Part shown: positions 21,092-30,829 of the stretch, in pieces
Position numbering within the stretch: the stretch's first letter is position 1
Layout of the letters: every line of letters begins with the position of its first letter
Assembly: GCF_006717145.1 (NCBI RefSeq)
Contig: NZ_VFQF01000003.1
Location: 1,116,001 to 1,180,000 of the forward strand
Origin: Humibacillus xanthopallidus
GTDB taxonomy: Bacteria > Actinomycetota > Actinomycetes > Actinomycetales > Dermatophilaceae
Direction of reading: 5' to 3'
DNA length: 64,000 bases
Notes under the pieces: generated by a model
The model's database searches: none
What the model saw: the letters and a program-made list of their open reading frames with translations, nothing else
What the model was told of the DNA's origin: nothing
Position numbers and translations under genes: made by a program

Positions 21092-21387
21092 GCCCGATGT
21101 ACTACGTCTACCTGTCGGTGATCCTCTTCTCGATCGGCACCGCCACCGTGCTGACGAGGCGCAACGCGATCATCGTCTTCATGGGCGTCGAGCTCATGCT
21201 CAACGCGACCAACCTCTCCCTCGTCACGTTCTCGCGGATGCACGGCGCCCTCGACGGGCAGGTCATGGCCCTGTTCGTCATGGTCGTCGCCGCCGCCGAG
21301 GTCGTGGTCGGCCTCGCCATCATCATGGCGATCTTCCGTGCCCGACGGTCGGCCTCGGTCGACGACGCCAACCTGCTGAAGCTGTAA
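21088..21387 (+). CDS. nuoK: Complex I subunit K
   Basis: This 99-residue three-helix subunit carries the two buried Glu residues of the membrane arm: one in [13 protein letters not shown] and one in [11 protein letters not shown]. Length is normal. GTG 21088 overlaps the nuoJ stop. It ends 14 nt before nuoL. Confidence 0.95.
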   Translation: MSPMYYVYLSVILFSIGTATVLTRRNAIIVFMGVELMLNATNLSLVTFSRMHGALDGQVMALFVMVVAAAEVVVGLAIIMAIFRARRSASVDDANLLKL

Positions 21388-21401
21388 GGAGCGCCGGCCA
21401 C

Positions 21402-23411
21402 ATGGGAACTCTCGTCCACACGCTCGCGAGCGTGCCGTCCGTCGGCACGTATGCCGCCGGGCTCGCCACGCACGAAGGCGAAGCGCACGCGGCAACGGGC
21501 ATCACGGCATACGCCTGGCTGCTCATCGCGCTGCCGCTGCTCGGCGCCGCGGTGCTGCTGCTCGGTGGCCGCCGCACCAACAAGTTCGGGCCGCTGCTCG
21601 CGACGCTCCTGTCGTGGGGCGCCTTCGTCGTCGGGCTGCTCGTGTTCATCGCGATGCTCGGCCGCGGCGCCGAGGACCGCGCGCAGGAGGTCAACCTCTT
21701 CGACTGGATCACCGCCGGGTCGTTCAAGCTGAGCGCCGGGCTGCTCGTCGACCAGCTCTCGGTCACCTTCGTGCTGCTCATCACCTTCGTCGGCTCGCTG
21801 ATCCACGTCTACTCACTCGGGTACATGGACCACAAGGACGAGAACGGCCACGTCCACTCCGACCCCGACAAGCGGCGCTTCTTCGCCTACCTCAACCTCT
21901 TCGTCGCGGCGATGCTGCTGCTCGTGCTGGCCAACAGCTACCTGCTCCTCTACGTCGGCTGGGAGGGCGTCGGTCTGGCGTCCTACCTGCTCATCGGCTT
22001 CTGGAACTGGAACCCCGCCTACGCGACCGCGGCCAACAAGGCCTTCGTCGCCAACCGCGTCGGTGACTTCGGGCTGTCGATCGCGATCATCATCATGTTC
22101 TTCCACTTCGGCGCGGTCGACTTCACGACGGTGCTCGGAGAGGCCGGCAGCAACGCCAACGAGGGCTTCATGACGGCCATCGGCCTCATGCTCCTGCTCG
22201 GTGCCTGCGGCAAGTCGGCGCAGTTCCCGCTGCAGAGCTGGCTCGGTGACGCCATGGCCGGCCCGACGCCCGTCTCGGCGCTCATCCACGCGGCGACCAT
22301 GGTCACGGCCGGTGTCTACCTCGTCGTGCGCTCGGCGCCGATCTTCGAGGCCGCCCCGACCGCCCAGCTCGTCGTCGTCATCGTCGGTGCGATCACCCTG
22401 CTCTTCGGGGCCGTCGTCGGTTGCGCCAAGGACGACATCAAGAAGGCCCTCGCGGCCTCGACGATGAGCCAGATCGGCTACATGATGCTCGCGGCCGGTC
22501 TCGGACCGGTCGGCTACGCGTTCGCGATCTTCCACCTGCTCATGCACGGCTTCTTCAAGGCCGGGATGTTCCTCGGGGCCGGGTCGGTCATGCACGGCAT
22601 GAACGACCAGGTCGACATGCGCCGCTTCGGCGGGCTCTCCGGAGCCATGAAGATCACCTGGGCCACCTTCGCGATCGGCTGGCTCGCGATCCTCGGTGTG
22701 CCGCCGTTCTCGGGCTTCTGGTCCAAGGACAAGATCATCGAGGCCGCGTTCATCGGCGAGGGCTGGCGGCCCTGGGTCTTCGGCGGCGCCGCCCTCATCG
22801 GTGCAGGCATCACGGCCTTCTACATGTCGCGACTGTTCTTCATGACCTTCCAGGGCAAGAAGCGCTGGACCGACGACGTGCACCCGCACGAGTCGGGCAA
22901 GCTCATGACGGTGCCGATGATCATCCTCGCGATCGGGTCGGCCTTCCTCGGCCTCATCCTCGGCCCGACCGGGTGGTTCACCACCTGGCTCGAGCCGGTC
23001 ACCGGCGCCGAGCCCGAGGGTGCCCACCCCGTCATCCCGGTGCCGGTGCTCCTGGTCCTGACGTTGCTGCTCGTCGCCGGCGGAGCCGCGCTCGCCTGGA
23101 TGCGCTACTGGCGCGACGACGTGCCGGTGACGGCGCCCGCGGGCAACCTCATGACGCAGGCGGCCCGGCGCGACCTCTACCAGGACCAGGTCAACGAGGC
23201 CCTCCTCATGCGACCCGGCATCCACCTGACGCGCTCGCTCGTCTTCGCCGACAGCAAGGGGGTCGACGGCGCCGCCGGCGGCCTCGCAGCCCTCGTGGGC
23301 GGGGCCTCGTCCCGCCTGCGCAAGCTGCAGAACGGTTTTGCCCGCTCCTATGCCCTGACGATGCTCGCCGGCGTCGTCGCCATCCTCGGTGCTCTTTGGG
23401 TGATGTCCTGA
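21402..23411 (+). CDS. nuoL: Complex I subunit L (proton channel)
   Basis: This 669-residue antiporter-like subunit sits at the tip of the membrane arm and has a long lateral helix. Key pump residues are present: the Glu in [16 protein letters not shown], Lys in [16 protein letters not shown], and the second-half Lys in [10 protein letters not shown]. The N-terminus is extended by about 35 residues ([16 protein letters not shown]). It has its own ribosome site, TAAGGAGCGCCGG. The stop overlaps the nuoM start. Confidence 0.95.
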   Translation: MGTLVHTLASVPSVGTYAAGLATHEGEAHAATGITAYAWLLIALPLLGAAVLLLGGRRTNKFGPLLATLLSWGAFVVGLLVFIAMLGRGAEDRAQEVNLFDWITAGSFKLSAGLLVDQLSVTFVLLITFVGSLIHVYSLGYMDHKDENGHVHSDPDKRRFFAYLNLFVAAMLLLVLANSYLLLYVGWEGVGLASYLLIGFWNWNPAYATAANKAFVANRVGDFGLSIAIIIMFFHFGAVDFTTVLGEAGSNANEGFMTAIGLMLLLGACGKSAQFPLQSWLGDAMAGPTPVSALIHAATMVTAGVYLVVRSAPIFEAAPTAQLVVVIVGAITLLFGAVVGCAKDDIKKALAASTMSQIGYMMLAAGLGPVGYAFAIFHLLMHGFFKAGMFLGAGSVMHGMNDQVDMRRFGGLSGAMKITWATFAIGWLAILGVPPFSGFWSKDKIIEAAFIGEGWRPWVFGGAALIGAGITAFYMSRLFFMTFQGKKRWTDDVHPHESGKLMTVPMIILAIGSAFLGLILGPTGWFTTWLEPVTGAEPEGAHPVIPVPVLLVLTLLLVAGGAALAWMRYWRDDVPVTAPAGNLMTQAARRDLYQDQVNEALLMRPGIHLTRSLVFADSKGVDGAAGGLAALVGGASSRLRKLQNGFARSYALTMLAGVVAILGALWVMS

Positions 23412-25027
23412 TGACCGCAATGTCCACCGTCCCCTGGCTGACGATCCTCGGCCTCATCCCGCTCGTCGGCGCGCTGCTCGTCGCCTTCGTGCCGGGGAGC
23501 GCAGAGACCGCCAAGCGGATGGCTCTCGGCTTCTCGATCGTGACGCTCGTCGTCGGCATCATCGCCGCGACGCAGTTCGACCGGAGCTCGAGCGCGCAGT
23601 TCCAGCTCGGTGAGCAGCACTCGTGGATCCCGCAGTTCGGCGTGAGCTACGCGCTCGGCGTCGACGGGATCGCCCTCGTGCTCATCCTCATGGCGCTCGT
23701 GCTGACGCCGATCTGCCTGCTGGCGGCCTGGCACGACGTGCCGGAGGAGGCGGGCCCCCGCGGGGGTCAGCGTGCGAAGACCTACTTCGCCCTGCTGCTC
23801 GTGCTCGAGACCTTCATGGTGGGGGTCTTCGCCGCGACCGACGTCTTCCTGTTCTACGTCTTCTTCGAGGCGATGCTCATCCCGGTCTACTTCCTCATCG
23901 GCCGCTTCGGTGGTGCGCGCAGGCAGTACGCCGCGATGAAGTTCCTCCTCTTCTCGCTCGCCGGTGGCCTCGTCATGCTCGTCGCCGTCATCGCCCTCTA
24001 CCTCCAGGGCCCGGGCGGCACCGACGGCTTCCTCATCGAGCGGCTGACGGGTCTGTCCATCGACCCGACGACCGAGCGCCTGCTCTTCGTCGGCTTCTTC
24101 CTCGCCTTCGCGGTCAAGGCGCCGATGGTGCCCTTCCACACCTGGCTGCCCGACGCCGCCACCGAGTCCACGCCGGCCACGGCGACGCTGCTCGTCGGCG
24201 TGCTCGACAAGGTCGGCACGTTCGGGATGATCCGCTTCTGCCTGCAGCTCTTCCCCGAGGCGAGCCAGTGGGCGACCCCCGTGGTCGTCGTGCTCGCCGT
24301 CATCTCCGTGATCTACGGGGCGCTGCTCGCGATCGGCCAGACCGACATGATGCGGCTCATCTCCTACACCTCGGTCAGCCACTTCGGCTTCATCGTGCTC
24401 GGCATCTTCGCCTTCACCTCCGTCGGCCAGGGGGGCTCCACGCTCTACATGGTCAACCACGGGTTCTCGACGGCGGCGCTGTTCCTCTTCGCGGCGATGC
24501 TCGTGAGGCGACACAACAGCAACAGCAAGCGCATCGGCGACTACGGCGGGTGGCAGCGGGTCACGCCGGCCCTCGCGGGGATCTTCCTCATCGCGGGCCT
24601 GTCGGGCCTCGCGCTGCCGGGCCTCTCGAGCTTCGTCTCGGAGTTCCTCGTGCTCGTCGGGTCGTTCTCGACGCAGCCCGTCGCCACGGTCATCGCGACC
24701 TCCGGCATCATCCTCGCCGCGCTCTACATCCTGCTGATGTTCAAGCGGGTCATGACCGGCCCGAAGCCGGAGGAGCTCGTGGCCGACGGTGTCACGGTGG
24801 ATGACCACTGGCGCAAGTCGTCGGGTGGCACGACGGTGCGTGACCTCACGACGCGCGACAAGCTCGTGGCGGCTCCGCTCATCGCGGCCTTCGTCGTCCT
24901 CGGGTTCCTGCCGAACATCGCGCTGACCTTCATCAACCCGGCGGTCGACAAGACCCTGTCGCACGTCCAGCAAGCGATTCCGTCCCTCAACCCGGCCGGC
25001 ACCGTGGCCGAAGGGAGCTCGAAGTGA
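23411..25027 (+). CDS. nuoM: Complex I subunit M (proton channel)
   Basis: This 538-residue antiporter-like subunit has the Glu in FYVFFEAMLIPVYFLIG, Lys in AVKAPMVPFHTWLPDA, the lysine of GVLDKVGTFG, and the late acidic residue in FVSEFLVLVG. It is coupled to nuoL (TGATG) and to nuoN (GTGA). Length and topology (14 helices) are normal for the family. Confidence 0.95.
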   Translation: MTAMSTVPWLTILGLIPLVGALLVAFVPGSAETAKRMALGFSIVTLVVGIIAATQFDRSSSAQFQLGEQHSWIPQFGVSYALGVDGIALVLILMALVLTPICLLAAWHDVPEEAGPRGGQRAKTYFALLLVLETFMVGVFAATDVFLFYVFFEAMLIPVYFLIGRFGGARRQYAAMKFLLFSLAGGLVMLVAVIALYLQGPGGTDGFLIERLTGLSIDPTTERLLFVGFFLAFAVKAPMVPFHTWLPDAATESTPATATLLVGVLDKVGTFGMIRFCLQLFPEASQWATPVVVVLAVISVIYGALLAIGQTDMMRLISYTSVSHFGFIVLGIFAFTSVGQGGSTLYMVNHGFSTAALFLFAAMLVRRHNSNSKRIGDYGGWQRVTPALAGIFLIAGLSGLALPGLSSFVSEFLVLVGSFSTQPVATVIATSGIILAALYILLMFKRVMTGPKPEELVADGVTVDDHWRKSSGGTTVRDLTTRDKLVAAPLIAAFVVLGFLPNIALTFINPAVDKTLSHVQQAIPSLNPAGTVAEGSSK

Positions 25028-26643
25028 CCGCCGCCGTTCTGCCGGCCCTGTCGAACCTGTCGACGCTACCGGCCGCGTTCCAGGCGTCCGAGGTCAACTA
25101 CGTCGCGGTGATGCCGCTGTTCATCGTGTTCGTCACGGCCCTCATCGGCGTGCTCGTCGAGGCGTTCATGCCACGCGAGCGTCGCCACCGGGTCCAGGTG
25201 AGCGTGGCGGTCGGCGGTCTCCTCGCCGCGGCGGTGTCGATCTTCTGGGCGAGCAGCAACCTCGGCCTGACGATGGGTCTGTCCGACGGGTCGACCAACC
25301 GGTCGCTCTTCGCGCTGGCCATCGACGGTCCGGCCCTGTTCCTGCAGGGCGCGATCCTGCTCATGGGCATCCTCGGCGTGCTGACCATGGCGGAGCGCTT
25401 CGGCGGCGTCGGACCCGACGCCTTCACGCCGAGCGGTGCATCGACTCCCGGCTCGCCCGTCGAGACCGCGGCGACCCGCGCGGGAGCCCTCACCTCCGAG
25501 GTCTTCCCGCTGACGGTCTTCGCGATCTTCGGCATGATGCTCTTCCCGACGACGAACGACCTCATCGGCATGTTCGTCGCGCTCGAGGTGCTCTCGCTGC
25601 CGCTCTACATCCTCACCGGCCTGGCCCGGCGTCGTCGCCTGCTCTCGCAGGAGGCCTCGCTCAAGTACTTCCTGCTCGGTGCGTTCAGCTCGGCCTTCTT
25701 CCTCTTCGGCACGGCCCTGCTCTACGGCTACGCCGGGTCGGTCTACTTCGGTGACCTGTCTTCGGCCATCAGCACGGCGCCGCTCGCGATGAACGGGCTG
25801 CTCCTGCCGGGTGCCTTCCTCGTCTTCGTCGGCCTGCTCTTCAAGGTGGGCGCCGTGCCGTTCCACGCGTGGACGCCCGACGTCTACCAGGGCGCCCCGA
25901 CGCCGGTCACCGGCTTCATGGCGGCCTGCACCAAGGCGGCTGCCTTCGGCGCGATCCTGCGCCTCGCCTACGTCGGGCTCGACACGGCCCGCTGGGAGTG
26001 GAGCAATGCCCTCGTCATCGTGGCACTGTTGACGATGGTCGTCGGGTCGGTGCTGTCGGTGACGCAGACCGACATGAAGCGACTGCTCGCCTACTCCTCG
26101 ATCGCGCACGCGGGCTTCATCCTCGTCGGCGTGCTCGCCTTCGACCGGACCGGTGTGGGGGCGGTGCTCTTCTACATCGTCGCCTACGGCTTCTCGACGA
26201 TCGCCGCCTTCGCCATCGTCTCGCTCGTCCGCCAGAACGGCGCCGAGGCGACGCACCTCTCGCAGTGGGCCGGCCTCGGCAAGGCTCACCCCGTCGCGGC
26301 CTCGGCTTTCGCGTTCCTCATGCTCGCCTTCGCCGGCATCCCGCTGACGTCGGGCTTCGTGTCGAAGTTCGCGGTCTTCTCCGCGGCTGTCGGCTCGGGT
26401 GCCACCGGCACCGTGCTCGCCGTCGTCGGTGTGCTCTGCAGCGCGATCACGGTCTTCGTCTACGCCCGCGTCATCGTGCTGATGTTCTTCAGCGAGGCTC
26501 CGGCGGAGAAGGTCGAGGTCGTCACGCCCTCGGCCATGACGACGTTCTCGATCGCCATCGGCACCCTGACCACCCTCGCGCTCGGTGTCGTGCCGGCCTC
26601 GCTGCTCGACCTCGCTGACCGTGCCTCGCAGTTCGTCCGGTGA
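25024..26643 (+). CDS. nuoN: Complex I subunit N (proton channel)
   Basis: This 539-residue antiporter-like subunit is the last gene of the first nuo operon. It has FVALEVLSLPLYILTG, LLFKVGAVPFHAWTPDVYQG and the lysine of SKFAVFSAAV. It starts with GTG overlapping the nuoM stop. The prenyl synthase gene follows 34 nt later with no terminator between them, so the two may be co-transcribed. Confidence 0.95.
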   Translation: MTAAVLPALSNLSTLPAAFQASEVNYVAVMPLFIVFVTALIGVLVEAFMPRERRHRVQVSVAVGGLLAAAVSIFWASSNLGLTMGLSDGSTNRSLFALAIDGPALFLQGAILLMGILGVLTMAERFGGVGPDAFTPSGASTPGSPVETAATRAGALTSEVFPLTVFAIFGMMLFPTTNDLIGMFVALEVLSLPLYILTGLARRRRLLSQEASLKYFLLGAFSSAFFLFGTALLYGYAGSVYFGDLSSAISTAPLAMNGLLLPGAFLVFVGLLFKVGAVPFHAWTPDVYQGAPTPVTGFMAACTKAAAFGAILRLAYVGLDTARWEWSNALVIVALLTMVVGSVLSVTQTDMKRLLAYSSIAHAGFILVGVLAFDRTGVGAVLFYIVAYGFSTIAAFAIVSLVRQNGAEATHLSQWAGLGKAHPVAASAFAFLMLAFAGIPLTSGFVSKFAVFSAAVGSGATGTVLAVVGVLCSAITVFVYARVIVLMFFSEAPAEKVEVVTPSAMTTFSIAIGTLTTLALGVVPASLLDLADRASQFVR

Positions 26644-26677
26644 CGGTGGCGAGCAGGCGGCCGCGCACCGGGGTTCG

Positions 26678-27688
26678 ATGACGCCGCACGCGACCCCACC
26701 GGTCCTCTCGATCCCCGGCGCCACGCCTGAGCTCGCGGCGCGGCTCAGCGACGGCCTCGACCGGGTCGACGCCCTGCTGCGTGAGGTCGTCGACCACGAC
26801 GACCCGTTCATCGCCAAGGCGTCGGGCCACCTCGTCGCGGCCGGCGGCAAGCGCTTCCGGCCCCTGCTGACGCTGCTCGCCGCCGAGCTGACCGGTGGCA
26901 TCAACGACGACGTCGTGCGCGCTGCCGCGGGTGTGGAGCTGACCCACCTCGCCTCGCTCTACCACGACGACGTCATGGACGAGGCGCAGCTGCGTCGGGG
27001 CGTGCCCGCGGCCAACGTCGCCTACGGCAACTCGACGGCGATCCTCGTGGGCGACCTGCTCTTCGGCAAGGCGTCGGAGCTCGTCGCGGGGCTGGGCGCC
27101 GAGGCTGTGCTGATCCAGGCGCAGACCTTCGTCCGGCTGTGCTCGGGTCAGATCCGCGACGACCGCCCGCCGAGCGACGAGGTCGACCCGGTCGGCTACT
27201 ACCTCGACGTGCTCGCCGACAAGACGGGCGTGCTCATCGCCACCGCAGGCCGCTACGGCGTGATGTTCTCCGGCGGTGACGAGTCGACGGCGATGCTCAT
27301 GCGCGACTACGGCGAGAAGGTCGGCATCGCCTTCCAGCTCGCCGACGACCTCATCGACATCGCGTCCGACGCGGAGGAGACGGGCAAGACCCCCGGCACC
27401 GACCTGCGCGAGGGCGTCGACACGCTCGCCGTGCTGCGGGCCAAGGAGTCGACCGACCCGGCCGACGCGCGGCTGCTCGAGCTGCTCCACGCCGACCTGT
27501 CGGCCGATGACGACGGCGTTGCCGAGGCACTGGCCCTCCTGCGGGTGCACCCTGCGCTCGCGCAGGCCCGCGAGGAGACGTATGCCGTCGCGCGCGCTGC
27601 TCGGGCCCTGCTCGACCCGCTGCCGCCGAGTGACGCGAAGAGCGCCCTGCAGGCCCTCGCCCTCTCGGTCGTCGACCGCGTCGGCTGA
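26678..27688 (+). CDS. Long-chain polyprenyl diphosphate synthase
   Basis: This trans-prenyltransferase (336 residues) has both aspartate-rich motifs, LYHDDVMDEA and QLADDLIDIASD, plus GGKRFRPLLTLL near the N-terminus. Small residues before the first motif suggest a long product. Its place right after nuoN, with menG and menJ upstream of the operon, points to the menaquinone side chain, as for the heptaprenyl/octaprenyl synthases of this class. Chain length cannot be read from the sequence. The ATG at 26678 is preferred to an upstream in-frame start inside nuoN. Confidence 0.88.
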   Translation: MTPHATPPVLSIPGATPELAARLSDGLDRVDALLREVVDHDDPFIAKASGHLVAAGGKRFRPLLTLLAAELTGGINDDVVRAAAGVELTHLASLYHDDVMDEAQLRRGVPAANVAYGNSTAILVGDLLFGKASELVAGLGAEAVLIQAQTFVRLCSGQIRDDRPPSDEVDPVGYYLDVLADKTGVLIATAGRYGVMFSGGDESTAMLMRDYGEKVGIAFQLADDLIDIASDAEETGKTPGTDLREGVDTLAVLRAKESTDPADARLLELLHADLSADDDGVAEALALLRVHPALAQAREETYAVARAARALLDPLPPSDAKSALQALALSVVDRVG

Positions 27689-27716
27689 CCAACCGACAGC
27701 GCACCCCCACCCGCAC

Positions 27717-28069
27717 AATCGAGAGAGCACTTCGTCGGCCCACGCGGGCCCGGGCCTCTGGGCGGCATACGGCAATCGAGAGCGCAGTTCGTCGGGCCCC
27801 CACAGCCGACGAAGTGCTCTCTCGATTGGTCGAGGGATCTCGACCGGTGGGGGAGCCCGCGTGCGCGCGGATGCCGGGTCAAGACGGCATACAACAAATC
27901 GAGAGAGCACTTCGTCGGCCCACGCAGGCCCGGGCCTCTGGGCGGCATACGGCAATCGAGAGAGCAGTTCGTCGGGTTCCCCACGGCCGACGAACTGCTC
28001 TCTCGATTGGTGAAGGGCTCTCGACCGGTCGAGAGAGCATTCGCCCCACGACGAACTGCTCTTTCGATT
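27717..28069. repeat. Inverted repeat array, TCGAG family, two units of about 180 bp
   Basis: This fills most of the 452-bp gap after the prenyl synthase. The core AATCGAGAGAGCACTTCGTC or a close variant occurs in direct orientation at 27717, 27774, 27897 and 27954, partly at 28029, and inverted at 27807, 27987 and 28050. Copies from 27717 and 27897 form a 180-bp duplication. The pair 27954-27975 and 27987-28008 is a perfect 22-bp inverted repeat around an 11-nt loop. Two CGGCATAC octamers sit between arms. No convincing gene lies here, although frames are open on both strands. Confidence 0.9.
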
Positions 28070-28127
28070 GGTGGAGGAGGCTGGTCGCTCTTTGGGGGGA
28101 TGGGGTCTGCGCTTTCGAACTGGGCAG

Positions 28128-28133
28128 TAGGGT
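28128..28133 (+). promoter_or_regulatory. Possible leaderless -10 for the PLP enzyme gene
   Basis: TAGGGT is followed by exactly seven bases and then the ATG at 28141, the spacing expected for a leaderless actinobacterial transcript. No good ribosome site precedes that ATG, which supports the idea. No clear -35 is seen. Confidence 0.35.
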
Positions 28134-28140
28134 GCGATCC

Positions 28141-29313
28141 ATGTCTCGCCGCCTGCCTGCGCCCGTTGCCGCGCGCCTGTCGAGCGCGACGCGCGACCTG
28201 CCCGCGCCGCTCGCCGTCGTCGACCTCGACGCCTTCGACGCCAATGCCGCCACCCTCGTGGGCCGGGCGCACGGGCTGCCGATCCGCATCGCGACGAAGT
28301 CGCTGCGCAGCAGGCCCCCCATCGAGCGCGCGCTGGGCCACGACGGCTTCGCGGGCCTCATGTGCTACGCGGTGCCGGAGGCGCTGTGGTGGGCCAGGGC
28401 GGGGCACGACAACCTCATGGTGGCCTACCCCAGCGTCGACGTGCCGGCCCTGACGGAGCTCGCCGCCGACCCGGCGCTGACGGCCGCGGTCGCCGTCATG
28501 GTCGACAGCATCGAGCACGTCGACTTCATCGCCCGCCACGTCGAGGGGCACTCAGGGCTGCGCGTGGCCGTCGACGTCGACTCGTCGCTGCGCATCGGCC
28601 CCGCCCACCTCGGCGTGCGTCGCTCGCCGACGCGCACCCCGCAGCAGGTCGAGGCCATCATCCGCCGGGCCCAGGAGCGCGGGCTCGTCGTCGCCGGCCT
28701 GATGTTCTACGACGCACAGATCGCCGGCCTGCCTGACTCGTCGCCCGCCGTGCGGCAGGTCAAGGCCCGCTCGCACCGCGAGCTGCTGGCTCGCCGGGCC
28801 GAGATCGTCTCTGCGGCAAGGGCGTTCACGGACCTCGACTTCGTCAATGGCGGGGGCACCGGGAGCCTGCACGTCACGGGTCTCGACCCGTGCCTAACCG
28901 AGCTGGCTGCAGGGTCGGGCCTCTACGCACCGACGCTCTTCGACGGCTACGACGGCCTCGTGCTCCAGCCCGCCGCCTTCTTCGGCACGCCCGTCGTGCG
29001 CCGGCCGGCGGAGGGCTTCGTCACGGCATACAGCGGCGGCTACATCGCCTCGGGGCCGCCCGGGTGGTCGCGGGTGCCCGCGCCGCTCGACGAGCAGGGC
29101 CTCGAGCTCGTGCGCACCGAGGGGACGGGCGAGGTCCAGACACCCCTCAAGGGAGCCGCCGCCGACGCGCTCTCTCTGGGCGATCGGATATGGTTCCGCC
29201 ACGCCAAGGCGGGCGAGCTGGCCGAACGCTTCAGGGAGTTCGTCCTCGTGGCGGGCGATGAGGTCGTCGGGCGAGCCGCGACCTACCGTGGAGAAGGGCA
29301 GTGCTTTGGGTGA
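28141..29313 (+). CDS. PLP fold-III amino acid deaminase/aldolase-like enzyme
   Basis: The 390-residue protein has the alanine racemase-like N-terminal barrel (PLAVVDLDAFDANAATL, then the PLP-lysine segment IRIATKSLRS) and a C-terminal beta domain. This is the arrangement of D-threonine aldolase and D-serine dehydratase relatives. NGGGTGSLHVTG and the late HAKAGELAERF (Zn-ligand-like His) fit this group. The substrate is probably a D-amino or beta-hydroxy amino acid, but this is inferred from the fold only. Its stop lies inside the start of the oxidase gene, so the pair is an operon. Confidence 0.78.
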   Translation: MSRRLPAPVAARLSSATRDLPAPLAVVDLDAFDANAATLVGRAHGLPIRIATKSLRSRPPIERALGHDGFAGLMCYAVPEALWWARAGHDNLMVAYPSVDVPALTELAADPALTAAVAVMVDSIEHVDFIARHVEGHSGLRVAVDVDSSLRIGPAHLGVRRSPTRTPQQVEAIIRRAQERGLVVAGLMFYDAQIAGLPDSSPAVRQVKARSHRELLARRAEIVSAARAFTDLDFVNGGGTGSLHVTGLDPCLTELAAGSGLYAPTLFDGYDGLVLQPAAFFGTPVVRRPAEGFVTAYSGGYIASGPPGWSRVPAPLDEQGLELVRTEGTGEVQTPLKGAAADALSLGDRIWFRHAKAGELAERFREFVLVAGDEVVGRAATYRGEGQCFG

Positions 29314-30631
29314 CGTGACACCAGCCGTCCGGCGGGTCGAGTGGAGCAACTGGGCCGGCACCGAGTCGACGCGGCTCGTGCGGGTCGCGACACCGCGCAA
29401 CGAGGCCGAGGTCGTCGACGAGGTGCGCGCCGCCGCGGCACGGGGCCTGCGCGTCAAGGCGATCGGGGCCGGTCACTCCTTCACCGGCGTCGCCGTCACC
29501 GACGGGCTCCAGCTGCGCCTCGGCGCCTTGAGCGGGGTCACGTCGATCGACGCCACGCGCGGCGAGGCGACGGTCCGCGCCGGCACACCGTTGCACGTGC
29601 TCAACGAGGAGCTCGCCGCCTTCGGGTATGCGTTGCCCAACCTCGGCGACATCGACCGCCAAAGCATCGCCGGAGCCACCGGCACCGGCACCCACGGCAC
29701 CGGGCTGCGCCTCACCGGGCTCTCCGCCGGCATCCGCGCGGTGCGTCTCGTGCTCGCCGACGGGTCGGTCGCCGCCTGCTCGCCGACCCAGGACCCGGAG
29801 CTCTTCCAGGCGGCCCGCCTCGGCCTCGGCGCGCTCGGCATCGTCACCGAGCTGACGCTGGCCGTCGTCCCCGCATTCCTGCTCCACGCGGTCGAGAGGC
29901 CGGAGCCGCTGCACTCGCTCCTCGAGCACGTCGACGACGCGGCGCAGGACAACGACCACTTCGAGTTCTACTGGTTCCCGCACACGGACCGCACCCTGAC
30001 GAAGCGCAACAACCGCGTGCCGGCCGGGACTCCCGCGAAGCCGCTGCCCGCGTGGCGTGAGCGGCTCGACGACGACCTGCTGTCCAACCGCCTCTTCGAG
30101 GTGACCAACCGCATCGCCACGCGCCTGCCCCGGGCGACGAAGGGCATCAACGCCCTCGCGTCGCGCGCGCTCAGCGAGCGCAGCTTCACCGACGCGTCGC
30201 ACCGCGTCTTCGTCACCGCCCGCGACGTGCGCTTCACGGAGTCGGAGTGGGCCTTCCCGCGGCACGCCCTGCGTGACGTCCTGCTCGAGCTGCGCGACTG
30301 GATCGACCGGCACGACGAGCGCATCTCCTTCCCGGTCGAGTGCCGGGTGGCCGCCGCCGACGACGTCTGGCTCTCGACCGCCTACGAGCGCGAGAGCGCC
30401 TACATCGCGGTACACCGCTACCACCGGCAGCAGCGGGGCGGCTACTTCGACGCCTTCGAGGCGATCGCCACCGCCAACGGGGGACGGCCGCACTGGGGCA
30501 AGATGCACACCCGCGGGGCGGACTACCTGCGCAAGAGCTACCCGCGCTTCGACGACTTCGTGGCCGTGCGAGACCGGGTCGACCCCGAGCGGCGCTTCGG
30601 CAACCCCTACCTGGAGCGCGTGCTCGGCTGA
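29306..30631 (+). CDS. FAD-dependent aldonolactone oxidase (D-arabinono-1,4-lactone oxidase family)
   Basis: This VAO-type flavoprotein of about 441 residues has an N-terminal FAD domain (VKAIGAGHSFTGVAVTDGLQL, then GATGTGTHGTGLRL) and the C-terminal ALO domain ending in HWGKMHTRGADYLRKSYPRF and DPERRFGNPYLERVLG. Such enzymes oxidise sugar lactones or alditols with O2 or another acceptor. The His of GAGHS may bind FAD covalently. The start is uncertain: TTG 29306 follows GAGAAGGG at good spacing and overlaps the upstream stop; GTG 29315 is the alternative. Confidence 0.82.
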   Translation: MGDVTPAVRRVEWSNWAGTESTRLVRVATPRNEAEVVDEVRAAAARGLRVKAIGAGHSFTGVAVTDGLQLRLGALSGVTSIDATRGEATVRAGTPLHVLNEELAAFGYALPNLGDIDRQSIAGATGTGTHGTGLRLTGLSAGIRAVRLVLADGSVAACSPTQDPELFQAARLGLGALGIVTELTLAVVPAFLLHAVERPEPLHSLLEHVDDAAQDNDHFEFYWFPHTDRTLTKRNNRVPAGTPAKPLPAWRERLDDDLLSNRLFEVTNRIATRLPRATKGINALASRALSERSFTDASHRVFVTARDVRFTESEWAFPRHALRDVLLELRDWIDRHDERISFPVECRVAAADDVWLSTAYERESAYIAVHRYHRQQRGGYFDAFEAIATANGGRPHWGKMHTRGADYLRKSYPRFDDFVAVRDRVDPERRFGNPYLERVLG

Positions 30632-30688
30632 TCGCGGTCAGCGGCTGCATGCCACCACCTCCGTATGCCGTCGCCTCGCTCCCAGCCC

Positions 30689-30751
30689 CTCTGTACTGAG
30701 TCGCGTGGAGACGCAGTCACGACGTGAGTCACGGGCCGGCTCAACGCAGAG
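30689..30751. repeat. Imperfect inverted repeat, TGAGTCGCG family
   Basis: CTCTGTACTGAG (30689-30700) and CTCAACGCAGAG (30740-30751) pair at 9 of 12 positions. The left arm runs into TGAGTCGCGTGGAGACGCA (30697-30715), which is close to two elements at 56117 and 56178. It lies in the 198-bp gap between the convergent oxidase and fumarase genes. Confidence 0.7.
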
Positions 30752-30782
30752 CGGACCGGCCAGGGGAGCCCGCCCCAGTGAG

Positions 30783-30813
30783 CCGACGGGGGAGTCAGCG
30801 GGGGAGCCGTCGG
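30783..30813. terminator. Possible bidirectional terminator before fumC end
   Basis: CCGACGG (30783-30789) and CCGTCGG (30807-30813) form a 7-bp stem with a 17-nt G-rich loop between two convergent genes. There is no T-tract. Confidence 0.35.
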
Positions 30814-30829
30814 TATGTCCAGCGGACGG

